A stretch of DNA of 8,186 nucleotides from Pseudomonadota bacterium (GCA_021783895.1 JAJXTJ010000036.1:1-8186); one strand, 5' to 3'. Positions 1 to 4,806 are shown, numbered from the stretch's first letter. The notes: a model not told the origin generated them from the sequence alone. Translations and numbers: made by a program.

Positions 1-1226
1 CCGCCAACAACTGGTTCGAAGCGACGGGAATTCCCGTTACGCCCTATGATGACACTGGCGCCAAGAACTTCTATCCGATGGTCAAGGTAGTGGCGAAGGA
101 CGCGTCGAACACCGTGCTGGCAACGGCGCGCACCGTTCTGCCGGTGAGCGACGAAATGAGCTGTAAATCGTGCCACGCTTCCACATCGGCCAACGCCGCC
201 AAACCTGCCGCCGGCTGGGTGAACAACACCGACCTGGAAAAAGACTGGAAGCAAAACATCCTGCGCTTGCATGACGAGAAGCAGCTCGGCAGCGCCTTGT
301 TCACCAGCGCGCTTTCCCACTTCGGCTACAATGCTGCGGGGCTGTATCCGACCGCACTGGCGGGCAAGCCCATCCTGTGCGCCAACTGTCACTCGTCCAA
401 CGCTTTGCCGGGCACCGGCTTTACCGGCATCAGTCCGCTCACCAAGGCGATCCACAGCAGGCACGCCACGGTCAACGACCCGGTCAGCGGAACCAAACTG
501 GACGACAGCACCAACCGCACTGCCTGCTATCTCTGCCATCCGGGCTCGGTCACCAAGTGCCTGCGCGGTGCGATGGGCAAGGCAACTGACGCGAACGGCA
601 ACATGCTGATGGGTTGCCAGAGCTGTCACGGCAAGATGAGTGCGGTGGGTAGCGCATCCCGTACCGGCTGGCTGCAGGAACCCGCCTGCCAGTCCTGCCA
701 TCACGACGGGAAGCGCGAGACGAACGCCCTGGACGCTTCGGGTAATCCGCTGGTCTGGAACGACACGCGCTTCGCGACCAACTCAGGAATGCCGATGGCC
801 GGATACAATCTGTTTCGCTTCAGCAAAGGGCATGGCGATTTGCAATGCGAGGCCTGCCACGGGGCGACTCATGCCGAATATCCCAGCTCCCATGTCAACG
901 ACAATGTCCTGAGCATGGACACGCAGGGGCACGTCGGCGCCATCAGAGAGTGCGGGAGTTGCCACAAGACAGTGCCGACAACACTTGACGGCGGGCCGCA
1001 CGGAATGCACACCATCGGCGATGCCTGGGTAAGCGCTCACGCAAACCAGGTCAAAAATGCGGGAAGCCAGTCTTGCACCTACTGCCATGGGGCAGACTAT
1101 CGCGGCACTGTCCTGAGCCAGGTAAAAATGGCCAAGAATTTTTCCGCCGATGGCAAAACGGCAAATTACGCCGCCGGCCAGGCGGTGACCTGCTACGACT
1201 GCCATAACGGACCCAACGGCAATTGA
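1..1226 (+). CDS. Multihaem c-type cytochrome, C-terminal part (5' end outside window)
   Basis: The reading frame is open from base 3, so the gene starts upstream; 407 residues are visible and TGA ends at 1226. Nine CXXCH haem-attachment motifs are seen, beginning at 162, 378, 525, 615, 687, 846, 951, 1074 and 1191, with many further histidines that could be distal ligands. A stretch between the third and fourth motifs (KCLRGAM) resembles what I recall from large extracellular or periplasmic cytochromes of Geobacter-like and betaproteobacterial genomes, but I cannot name a subfamily. The visible part has no membrane segment and ends in a short hydrophilic tail, so a soluble periplasmic or outer-surface electron carrier is most likely. 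The substrate is unknown. No neighbouring gene in the window is obviously its partner. Multihaem c-type identity is secure; the physiological role is not. Confidence 0.93.
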   Translation, partial: ANNWFEATGIPVTPYDDTGAKNFYPMVKVVAKDASNTVLATARTVLPVSDEMSCKSCHASTSANAAKPAAGWVNNTDLEKDWKQNILRLHDEKQLGSALFTSALSHFGYNAAGLYPTALAGKPILCANCHSSNALPGTGFTGISPLTKAIHSRHATVNDPVSGTKLDDSTNRTACYLCHPGSVTKCLRGAMGKATDANGNMLMGCQSCHGKMSAVGSASRTGWLQEPACQSCHHDGKRETNALDASGNPLVWNDTRFATNSGMPMAGYNLFRFSKGHGDLQCEACHGATHAEYPSSHVNDNVLSMDTQGHVGAIRECGSCHKTVPTTLDGGPHGMHTIGDAWVSAHANQVKNAGSQSCTYCHGADYRGTVLSQVKMAKNFSADGKTANYAAGQAVTCYDCHNGPNGN

Positions 1227-1233
1227 AAACTGC

Positions 1234-1273
1234 CCCGCATCCCGGAAGTTCAAGCGAATTCACGGGGTGCGGG
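1234..1273 (+). terminator. Hairpin just after the cytochrome stop codon
   Basis: CCCGCATCCC (1234-1243) pairs with GGGGTGCGGG (1264-1273) over 10 bp with one G-T pair and a 20-nt loop, starting 8 bases after the TGA. There is no T-run behind it, so it is more likely an mRNA 3'-end stabiliser or part of a compound terminator than an intrinsic terminator by itself. Confidence 0.35.
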
Positions 1274-1295
1274 TCAACGGAAAAGCGGGAAAATA

Positions 1296-1321
1296 AACCA
1301 CCCCGCGCCAAGGGGCGGGTT
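1296..1321 (+). terminator. GC-rich hairpin, probable cytochrome terminator
   Basis: AACC-A-CCCC pairs with GGGG-CG-GGTT around a short loop, flanked by A-rich sequence upstream and ATTCCTT downstream. It is a plausible terminator of the cytochrome transcript, though the U-tract is poor. Confidence 0.4.
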
Positions 1322-1326
1322 ATTCC

Positions 1327-1384
1327 TTGTCATTCCGAGCATGGCGAGAAATCTCAAGATCCCTCACTTCGTTCGGGATGACAA
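1327..1384. repeat. Dispersed intergenic inverted repeat of the GTCATTCCGAG type
   Basis: TTGTCATTCC (1327-1336) is the inverted partner of GGGATGACAA (1375-1384) with one wobble pair. The interior reads CGAGAAATCTC followed by a TTCGTTCGGGATGACA end. From memory, this layout is common between genes in many unrelated bacteria as a dispersed non-coding repeat. No gene is visible in the surrounding 1227-1476 stretch. Confidence 0.5.
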
Positions 1385-1440
1385 CAAACGCCGCAAGCGG
1401 CGGGGAATTTGACCCGGAGAGATTGAGGTTGCAGGGTTGA

Positions 1441-1478
1441 ATCATGAACGGCTCCATTTGGAGCCGTTCATGATTTTT
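1441..1478. terminator. Strong bidirectional intrinsic terminator between convergent genes
   Basis: ATCATGAACGGCTCC (1441-1455) and its exact reverse complement (1460-1474) form a 15-bp stem with an ATTT loop. On the + strand the stem is followed by a T-run, so it would stop read-through from the cytochrome side. On the - strand it starts two bases after the TAA of the EBP gene and is preceded by an A-run, so it also serves that gene's 3' end. Confidence 0.85.
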
Positions 1479-2448
1479 ACGCTTCGCCCAGAAGGACGCT
1501 GTCCGCGTCGGCGAAATATTTTTTCATACGGTAGAGCAGGGTGTAGCGGCTGATGCCCAGCAGTTTCGCCGCACGGGTGCGGTTGCCTCCGGTCTGCCCC
1601 AGGGCTTGCTGGATGAGATCGCGCTCGGTCCGCTCCAGGTTGAGCGGGGTCGCCGCTTGGGTAGTTGTGGCAACGCGTTGGCCGCCACGGATGCAGAGCG
1701 GCAGGTTTTCCACGCCGAGCGGACCGCGCTGGGAATTGCACAAGATCGTCAACCGCTCGCACAGGTTTTTCAGCTCGCGCACGTTGCCGGGCCAGGAATA
1801 AGCCTTGAGCGCCTTGATGGCGTCCAGGTCGAAGGAAACGGGGTGCAGGCGGTGCCGCCGCGCCGCCATTTCAACAAAGTGTTCCATCAGCAATCCAATG
1901 TCGCCGGCGCGTTCGCGCAGCGGCGGCACTTCCATCGGCACTACCTGCAAACGGTAAAACAGGTCGGCGCGGAAGCGTCCGATCTTCACCATCTTTTCCA
2001 GATCGCAGTTGGTCGCGGCGATCACGCGCACATTCGCCCTGATCGGCTGATCGTAGCCCAGCGGCAGGATCTCGCCGTTTTCCAGGAAGCGCAGCAGCTT
2101 GGCCTGAGCTGCCAGCGGCAGTTCGCCGATCTCGTCGAGAAACAACGTGCCGTTGTGGGCCGCCCGTATCAGGCCGTCGCGGTCGGCAATGGCGTTGCTG
2201 AAAGCGCCACGGCGGTGGCCGAACAGTTCCGATTCCACCAGGTTTTCCGGCAGGTTGGCGCAGTTGACCGCGATAAAGGGCCGGCTCGCCAGCGGGCTGT
2301 GGCTGTGCAGGAAGCGAGCCAGATTTTCCTTGCCGCTGCCCGATTCGCCGCCGATCAGCACGGTCGCACGGGTTGCGGCGACCAGCTGTGCCGTATTCAG
2401 CAATTGGCGGAAAACCGGGGAGTTCCCGATGAGTGAAAAGGTATCCAT
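1477..2448 (-). CDS. PspF-like sigma-54 enhancer-binding protein (AAA+ and Fis HTH, no sensory domain)
   Basis: The 323-residue product starts directly with the AAA+ domain: Walker A GESGSGKE (34-41), ESELFGH (72-78), Walker B TLFLDEIGEL (101-110), the FRADLFYRL and PPLRER motifs, and sensor-II region SWPGNVRELKN. A Fis-type helix-turn-helix follows near the C-terminus (GNRTRAAKLLGISRYTLLYR). There is no N-terminal receiver, GAF or PAS domain, the same layout and size as PspF, so activity is probably set by another protein or by abundance. The sigma-54-contacting GAFTGA loop reads GAFSNA (81-86). I chose the ATG at 2448 rather than that at 2487 because a sigma-70 promoter overlaps the extra 13 codons and the family homology begins at 2448. 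There is no clear Shine-Dalgarno sequence. The 5' half is duplicated upstream. Family assignment is firm; the target genes are inferred from shared sites near 2502 and 6695. Confidence 0.93.
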   Translation of the reverse strand: MDTFSLIGNSPVFRQLLNTAQLVAATRATVLIGGESGSGKENLARFLHSHSPLASRPFIAVNCANLPENLVESELFGHRRGAFSNAIADRDGLIRAAHNGTLFLDEIGELPLAAQAKLLRFLENGEILPLGYDQPIRANVRVIAATNCDLEKMVKIGRFRADLFYRLQVVPMEVPPLRERAGDIGLLMEHFVEMAARRHRLHPVSFDLDAIKALKAYSWPGNVRELKNLCERLTILCNSQRGPLGVENLPLCIRGGQRVATTTQAATPLNLERTERDLIQQALGQTGGNRTRAAKLLGISRYTLLYRMKKYFADADSVLLGEA

Positions 2449-2455
2449 GGAGCGC

Positions 2456-2484
2456 AGTATAAGAACACGTATTTCATACGTCAA
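2456..2484 (-). promoter_or_regulatory. Sigma-70 promoter of the EBP gene, nearly leaderless
   Basis: On the - strand TTGACG (2484-2479), a 17-bp spacer and TATACT (2461-2456) form a near-consensus promoter. Only seven bases separate the -10 box from the ATG at 2448, so transcription should begin at or next to the start codon. Confidence 0.75.
2467..2481. promoter_or_regulatory. Palindromic operator candidate inside the promoter spacer
   Basis: ACGTAT-TTC-ATACGT is a perfect inverted repeat with 6-bp arms lying between the -35 and -10 boxes, where a bound dimer would block RNA polymerase. It is preserved base for base in the duplicate at 2978-2992. Confidence 0.45.
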
Positions 2485-2501
2485 CATCCGGTTAGCGTGG
2501 G

Positions 2502-2517
2502 TGTGCGATATGGCACA
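2502..2517. promoter_or_regulatory. 16-bp near-palindromic regulator site upstream of the EBP promoter
   Basis: TGTGCGATATGGCACA is palindromic at 14 of 16 positions. Its centre lies about 61 bp upstream of the predicted EBP transcription start. It recurs unchanged at 3013-3028 and with two changes at 6695-6710 before the sigma-54 promoter of the receptor gene. It also fits the TGT-N10-ACA form of NifA-type enhancer sites. It is a good candidate for the EBP's own binding site. Confidence 0.6.
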
Positions 2518-2576
2518 GTTGAACTAAACCGTTATTGCGGGGGACGTCCCGGCTCGATCAAGGAGGCCTGGTTTTG

Positions 2577-2627
2577 ATGGCGTTGCGCGCGGATGTTCAG
2601 GTGCCGGGACTGCCCTCCAACCAATAA
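2577..2627 (+). CDS. Divergent micro-ORF, 16 codons, probably a truncated gene start
   Basis: A strong Shine-Dalgarno sequence (AAGGAGG, 2560-2566) precedes ATG at 2577. The frame reads MALRADVQVPGLPSNQ and stops in TAA overlapping the first bases of the palindromic element. The duplicate carries the same ribosome-binding region and start but a longer frame (3080-3235). This suggests that the start of a gene divergent from the EBP was cut off when the palindrome or duplication arrived. I do not recognise the family. It may not be translated. Confidence 0.3.
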   Translation: MALRADVQVPGLPSNQ

Positions 2628-2678
2628 TCAATGGGGTCAGACTCGATAGATTATCAATCGAGTCTGACCCCATTGATT
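2626..2678. repeat. 53-bp palindromic element at the duplication junction
   Basis: Two perfectly complementary 22-nt arms (2626-2647 and 2657-2678) contain GGGGTCAGACTCGAT and its complement, and flank the 9-nt loop AGATTATCA. A related palindrome with the loop in reverse-complement orientation occurs at 3235-3295. The size and form fit a REP- or MITE-like element moved by a transposase in trans, but no transposase is in the window, so this class is inference. Confidence 0.75.
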
Positions 2679-2680
2679 CT

Positions 2681-2959
2681 AGGCCGTCGCGGTCGGCAAT
2701 GGCGTTGCTGAAAGCGCCACGGCGGTGGCCGAACAGCTCCGACTCCACCAGGTTTTCCGGCAGGTTGGCGCAGTTGACTGCGATGAAGGGCCGGCTAGAC
2801 AGGGGGCTGCGGCTGTGCAGGAAGCGCGCCAGATTTTCCTTGCCGCTGCCCGATTCGCCGCCGATCAGCACGGTCGCGCGGGTTGCGGCGACCAGCTGCG
2901 CCGTATTCAGCAATTGGCGGAAAACCGGGGGAGTGCCCGATGAGAGAAAAGGTATCCAT
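2681..2959 (-). pseudogene. Truncated, frameshifted copy of the EBP gene 5' half
   Basis: This is the duplicate of the first ~93 codons of the EBP gene at 1477-2448. It keeps the ATG at 2959, Walker A and the GAFSNA loop, and then runs into the palindromic element before Walker B, so it cannot make an ATPase. An extra G in the run 2927-2931 (five against four) shifts the frame about ten codons after the start; the true ATG would give a short unrelated tail. A second frame opening at ATG 2988 happens to rejoin the EBP frame after the shift, but it still ends at the truncation. A sequencing error in the G-run could remove the frameshift but not the truncation. Confidence 0.88.
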
Positions 2960-2966
2960 GGCGCGC

Positions 2967-2995
2967 AGTATAAGAACACGTATTTCATACGTCAA
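2967..2995 (-). promoter_or_regulatory. Duplicated sigma-70 promoter before the EBP pseudogene
   Basis: TTGACG (2995-2990), a 17-bp spacer containing the ACGTAT-TTC-ATACGT palindrome (2978-2992), and TATACT (2972-2967) are identical to the functional copy, again seven bases from the ATG. It should still fire although the gene behind it is broken. Confidence 0.65.
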
Positions 2996-3012
2996 CATCC
3001 GGTTGGCGTGGG

Positions 3013-3028
3013 TGTGCGATATGGCACA
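3013..3028. promoter_or_regulatory. Duplicate of the 16-bp regulator site
   Basis: TGTGCGATATGGCACA is identical to 2502-2517. It sits before a pseudogene, so any remaining role would be as an extra binding site that titrates the regulator, or in a divergent transcript towards 3080. Confidence 0.5.
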
Positions 3029-3079
3029 GTTGAACTAAACGGGGGATATCCCCGGCTCGATCAAGGAAGCTTGGTTTTG

Positions 3080-3235
3080 ATGGCGCTGCGCGCGGATGTT
3101 CAGGTGCAGGGGCTGCCCGGCGGGCAGCCCCTGCTTGTGTCATTGCTTACCGGCGTCAAGCATAAAGATGTGGCGGCTCGGTGCCTGTTGCGTAGTCCCA
3201 TTCAAATCAATGCAAATCAATGGCATCAATGGTAA
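3080..3235 (+). CDS. Small ORF of 51 codons divergent from the EBP pseudogene, unknown
   Basis: The frame begins at ATG 3080 behind AAGGAAG and reads MALRADVQVQGLPGGQPLLV..., ending at TAA/TGA-type stop 3235 inside repeat-rich sequence. The first 13 codons match the stub at 2577 with mostly synonymous changes (TTG/CTG, GGA/GGG) and one P/Q change. The last ~15 residues come from low-complexity ATCAA-rich sequence beside the second palindrome, so the original gene was probably longer. A 13-bp GC hairpin (3106-3134) lies inside it, which could equally mean that this region is an untranslated leader. No family is recognised. Confidence 0.25.
   Translation: MALRADVQVQGLPGGQPLLVSLLTGVKHKDVAARCLLRSPIQINANQWHQW
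3106..3134. terminator. 13-bp GC-rich hairpin downstream of the duplicated region
   Basis: GCAGGGGCTGCCC (3106-3118) and GGGCAGCCCCTGC (3122-3134) pair perfectly around GGC. Only TTGTGTC follows on the + strand, so it is a weak intrinsic terminator or an attenuator-like structure. Copy 1 of the duplication loses similarity at this same hairpin. Confidence 0.4.
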
Positions 3236-3824
3236 TGGCATCAATGGGGTCAGACTCGATTGATAATCGATCGAGTCTGACCCCATTGATGCCATCATTA
3301 ATGCCATTGATGCGGTTCCCCAACAGGGCTTGCAGTCCGGCGTTATCGAGCGACGGCGTAGTGGAAGAGATTTTCCACATACCTGGATCGCATAAATAGT
3401 CACTCGGTCCTTCTGGTGGTGTCTCCATCAGGTATTGAATCCGCACCTTGACGCCATTCTTTTCCACCTGCATGACAAACCTGTCTTGCCCGACATAGCC
3501 CTCATTCGAATAATAGTGATACCAGTTGTTGGATATTGTCGAATTAACGTGTTCAACCTTGCCATGCGCGGGCGCTTTAACCAGGGTTACTTTGGTATCA
3601 CCGTTATCGAAAGTGAAACCCTTGTAACGCGAATCGCCGACATGGTAGTAGACCAAATAGCTATCTCCATCGACCGTCGGACGAATTTCCGCGCCAGAAT
3701 CCGGTTGCGAAACTTGGCACTCGCCAAGTATATAATGGTCAGCGGCTTGCGCAGGAGATGCTGACACAGCGACTGCTGCGCCCAGCAGCAGGCCGGCAGT
3801 CTGTCCAATATTGGGTATAAACAT
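3207..3824 (-). CDS. Exported hypothetical protein with repeat-encoded C-terminus
   Basis: The 205-residue product begins with a hydrophobic segment (about residues 9-24) and an AQA-A site near 27, typical of a Sec signal peptide, although the n-region lacks a positive charge. The mature core (about 30-140) is beta-rich. It contains APAHGKVE, YYSNEGYVGQDRFVMQVE and a VRIQYLME end, which resembles the Ig/cadherin-like (Big_9-type) pattern of repeat surface proteins. Only one such domain is present. Residues from about 172 to the end are coded by the ATCAATGG-type repeats and the palindrome at 3235-3295, which also supplies the frame up to the stop, so the native C-terminus has probably been replaced. 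GGAG lies nine bases before the ATG at 3824. No partner gene is adjacent; function is unknown. Confidence 0.65.
   Translation of the reverse strand: MFIPNIGQTAGLLLGAAVAVSASPAQAADHYILGECQVSQPDSGAEIRPTVDGDSYLVYYHVGDSRYKGFTFDNGDTKVTLVKAPAHGKVEHVNSTISNNWYHYYSNEGYVGQDRFVMQVEKNGVKVRIQYLMETPPEGPSDYLCDPGMWKISSTTPSLDNAGLQALLGNRINGINDGINGVRLDRLSIESDPIDAITIDAIDLH
3235..3295. repeat. 61-bp palindromic element, second copy, inverted loop
   Basis: Perfect 26-nt arms (3235-3260 and 3270-3295) share the GGGGTCAGACTCGAT core with 2626-2678. The loop TGATAATCG is close to the reverse complement of the first element's loop, so the two lie in opposite orientation. Outside it, GCATCAATGG (around 3224-3233) and CCATTGATGC (around 3304-3313) form a further imperfect pairing. 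Confidence 0.75.
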
Positions 3825-3898
3825 GGCGCTCTTCTCCTCGGCGAATCTCGGGGTCTAGATTCGTAGTGTCTTGGCATCACTGTTGTCATTCTAAACCC

Positions 3899-3921
3899 AA
3901 TCAATGGGTCGCACTTGATGG
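3899..3921. repeat. Possible decayed half of the palindromic element
   Basis: AATCAATGGG-TC-CACT-GAT follows the left arm of the elements at 2626 and 3235 with one gap and three substitutions, but has no opposite arm. It lies in the gene-free stretch 3825-4068, where I otherwise see only a weak TAGAAT -10-like box on the - strand (3893-3888) that could serve the exported protein gene. Confidence 0.3.
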
Positions 3922-4068
3922 AAATAAATGCCTGCCATGCAAGCAAATAACACGGCCATCTCCACCTTGTATGCGGGCAGATCGCCTATTGACGGGGCTC
4001 GCAGGGTGGCGGCCTGATGGGGTTCCTCATGCGGCGCAATACGCTTCGCTTCTTGACGCCTTACGCGT

Positions 4069-4398
4069 TCACTCAGCCGCACGCTGCAAGGCCTGGGTGG
4101 CCCATTGGTTCAGGCTTTGTCCACTGACCTGAGCCGCCACCAGAGCGGCGCTATGCACCTCCGGCGGCACACGCAACATCAGCCGCCCGCTGGCGGGTTT
4201 TTGCGCTGGACGGCCTGCTTTCGCGCAGGCCTCCAAATAATCTTCCACCGCCTCTTCAAACGCGGCGCGCAGTTCCTTCACGTTGTCGGCATGAAAGCCA
4301 ACCACATCGACAATCCCCGCAATATGCCCGATGAAGCTGGCATCTTCATCGCTGTATTCAATGCGGGCCGCATACCCTTTGTAAGTCATCGTGTTCAT
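4069..4398 (-). CDS. hicB: HicB-family antitoxin
   Basis: The 109-residue product has the typical HicB order: an N-terminal degenerate RNase-H-like domain (TYKGYAARIEYSDEDASFIGHI, then GFHADNVKELRAAFEEAVEDYL) that would bind and neutralise the toxin, a short linker with PAQKPASG, and a C-terminal ribbon-helix-helix (about residues 70-107, GRLMLRVPPEVH...SLNQWATQAL) for operator DNA binding. Its ATG overlaps the TGA of the upstream hicA by four bases (ATGA), implying translational coupling. Toxin-before-antitoxin order is normal for hicAB. It would act in the cytoplasm and repress its own operon, probably at the repeats upstream of hicA. Family assignment is strong. Confidence 0.93.
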   Translation of the reverse strand: MNTMTYKGYAARIEYSDEDASFIGHIAGIVDVVGFHADNVKELRAAFEEAVEDYLEACAKAGRPAQKPASGRLMLRVPPEVHSAALVAAQVSGQSLNQWATQALQRAAE

Positions 4399-4649
4399 GG
4401 TTTCACCCCGGCTTCGGTTAAAAACAACTTGGCATCTCTCACCTGATACGGCTTGGCTTCCTTCGCCGGATGGGGGCGATGAAACGTGCCCACCACGCCG
4501 CCCAGTTCAAATCGTACCCGAGAGCCATTGCCGTCAATCACGGTGCACCCCAGCGCAACAAATAGCGATTCCAGCCGCGCCCATTCCAGATTCTTGGGTG
4601 TTGGCGATGAAAATATCGCTTCCAGTGTTTTGCGTTGTGCGCTGTTCAT
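4395..4649 (-). CDS. hicA: HicA-family toxin (putative mRNA interferase)
   Basis: The 84-residue product has the small dsRBD-like HicA fold pattern, with the family blocks NGSRVRFELGGVVGTFHRPHP and QVRDAKLFLTEAGV, and pairs with hicB downstream. HicA toxins cut mRNA and are blocked by HicB. The position that holds the catalytic histidine in short HicA proteins (GSxH) reads GSRV here, as I recall for the longer FHRPHP subfamily, so catalysis may use one of the FHRPHP histidines or the protein may be weak. I prefer ATG 4649 to ATG 4685: the inverted repeat just upstream of 4649 looks like operator rather than coding sequence, and the family match starts there. No strong Shine-Dalgarno sequence is visible. 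Confidence 0.82.
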   Translation of the reverse strand: MNSAQRKTLEAIFSSPTPKNLEWARLESLFVALGCTVIDGNGSRVRFELGGVVGTFHRPHPAKEAKPYQVRDAKLFLTEAGVKP

Positions 4650-4700
4650 GCTTGCTATTGTTGCAAGCATTGGCAATAAATGCAAGCGGTTAGTGCAAGC
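4650..4700 (-). promoter_or_regulatory. GCTTGC repeat array upstream of hicA, probable hicAB operator
   Basis: TGCAAGC occurs on the + strand at 4662-4668, 4681-4687 and 4694-4700. Together with GCTTGCT at 4650-4656 the first forms an inverted repeat (GCTTGC-N7-GCAAGC) touching the hicA start. Four half-sites in 51 bp, before an autoregulated toxin-antitoxin operon, fit binding by the HicB ribbon-helix-helix domain. A weak TTGCAT-N17-AACAAT promoter lies within it. Confidence 0.5.
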
Positions 4701-4723
4701 GTCAGGGTAAATTTGTTCTGCTT

Positions 4724-4745
4724 GTAGGAGGCCCGCTCGCGGGCC
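4724..4745 (+). repeat. Single REP sequence with GTAG head
   Basis: GTAG (4724-4727) followed by GGCCCGC-TC-GCGGGCC (4730-4745) has the GTAG-plus-hairpin design of REP sequences linked to RAYT transposases. It lies between hicA and tonB, which are divergent. It may also cap transcription, but no T-run follows. Confidence 0.5.
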
Positions 4746-4791
4746 GAAAACACACCACGTTGCTTATGCTATTCTAGGCGCCAATTGGGAT

Positions 4792-4806
4792 CGTATCTGG
4801 AATACG
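4792..4806. promoter_or_regulatory. Small palindrome over the tonB ribosome-binding region
   Basis: CGTAT-CTGGA-ATACG has 5-bp arms and ends three bases before the tonB ATG. The arms equal the inner arms of the palindrome in the EBP promoter (CGTAT-TTC-ATACG), but the spacing is five instead of three. Confidence 0.2.

Larger units (their letters stand above)
2171..2615. repeat. Direct duplication, copy 1 (EBP 5' half plus upstream region)
   Basis: This stretch recurs at 2681-3118 in the same orientation with only scattered differences, by eye about 95% identical. It covers EBP codons 1 to about 92, the promoter, the operator candidates and the start of a divergent micro-ORF. The main length differences are about eight extra bases here near 2530-2538 and one fewer G in the run at 2417-2420. 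Confidence 0.92.
2681..3118. repeat. Direct duplication, copy 2
   Basis: This is the partner of 2171-2615. Its boundary at 2681 directly abuts the palindromic element ending at 2678. At the other end the similarity fades at the GC-rich hairpin beginning near 3106. Confidence 0.92.

Noticed and set aside
1606..2436. Long + strand open frame of 276 codons opposite the EBP gene
   Set aside because: It is an antisense shadow of the AAA+ gene in GC-rich sequence, with no family resemblance of its own.
2449..2487. ATG at 2487 as the EBP start
   Set aside because: The extra 13 codons contain the -35 and -10 boxes and the operator palindrome, and EBP similarity starts at 2448.
2511..2525. TGGCAC as a sigma-54 promoter upstream of the divergent micro-ORF
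   Set aside because: At the required ten-base spacing after GG the sequence has CT instead of GC, and TGGCAC is explained as part of the 16-bp site.
2626..3295. The two palindromes as inverted ends of one insertion sequence
   Set aside because: Between them lie the EBP pseudogene and repeat-rich sequence but no transposase frame, and each palindrome is complete by itself rather than a single terminal repeat.
4650..4700. TGCAAGC repeats as a CRISPR array or iterons
   Set aside because: The repeats are only 7 bp, few and unevenly spaced, and lie directly before an autoregulated toxin-antitoxin operon.
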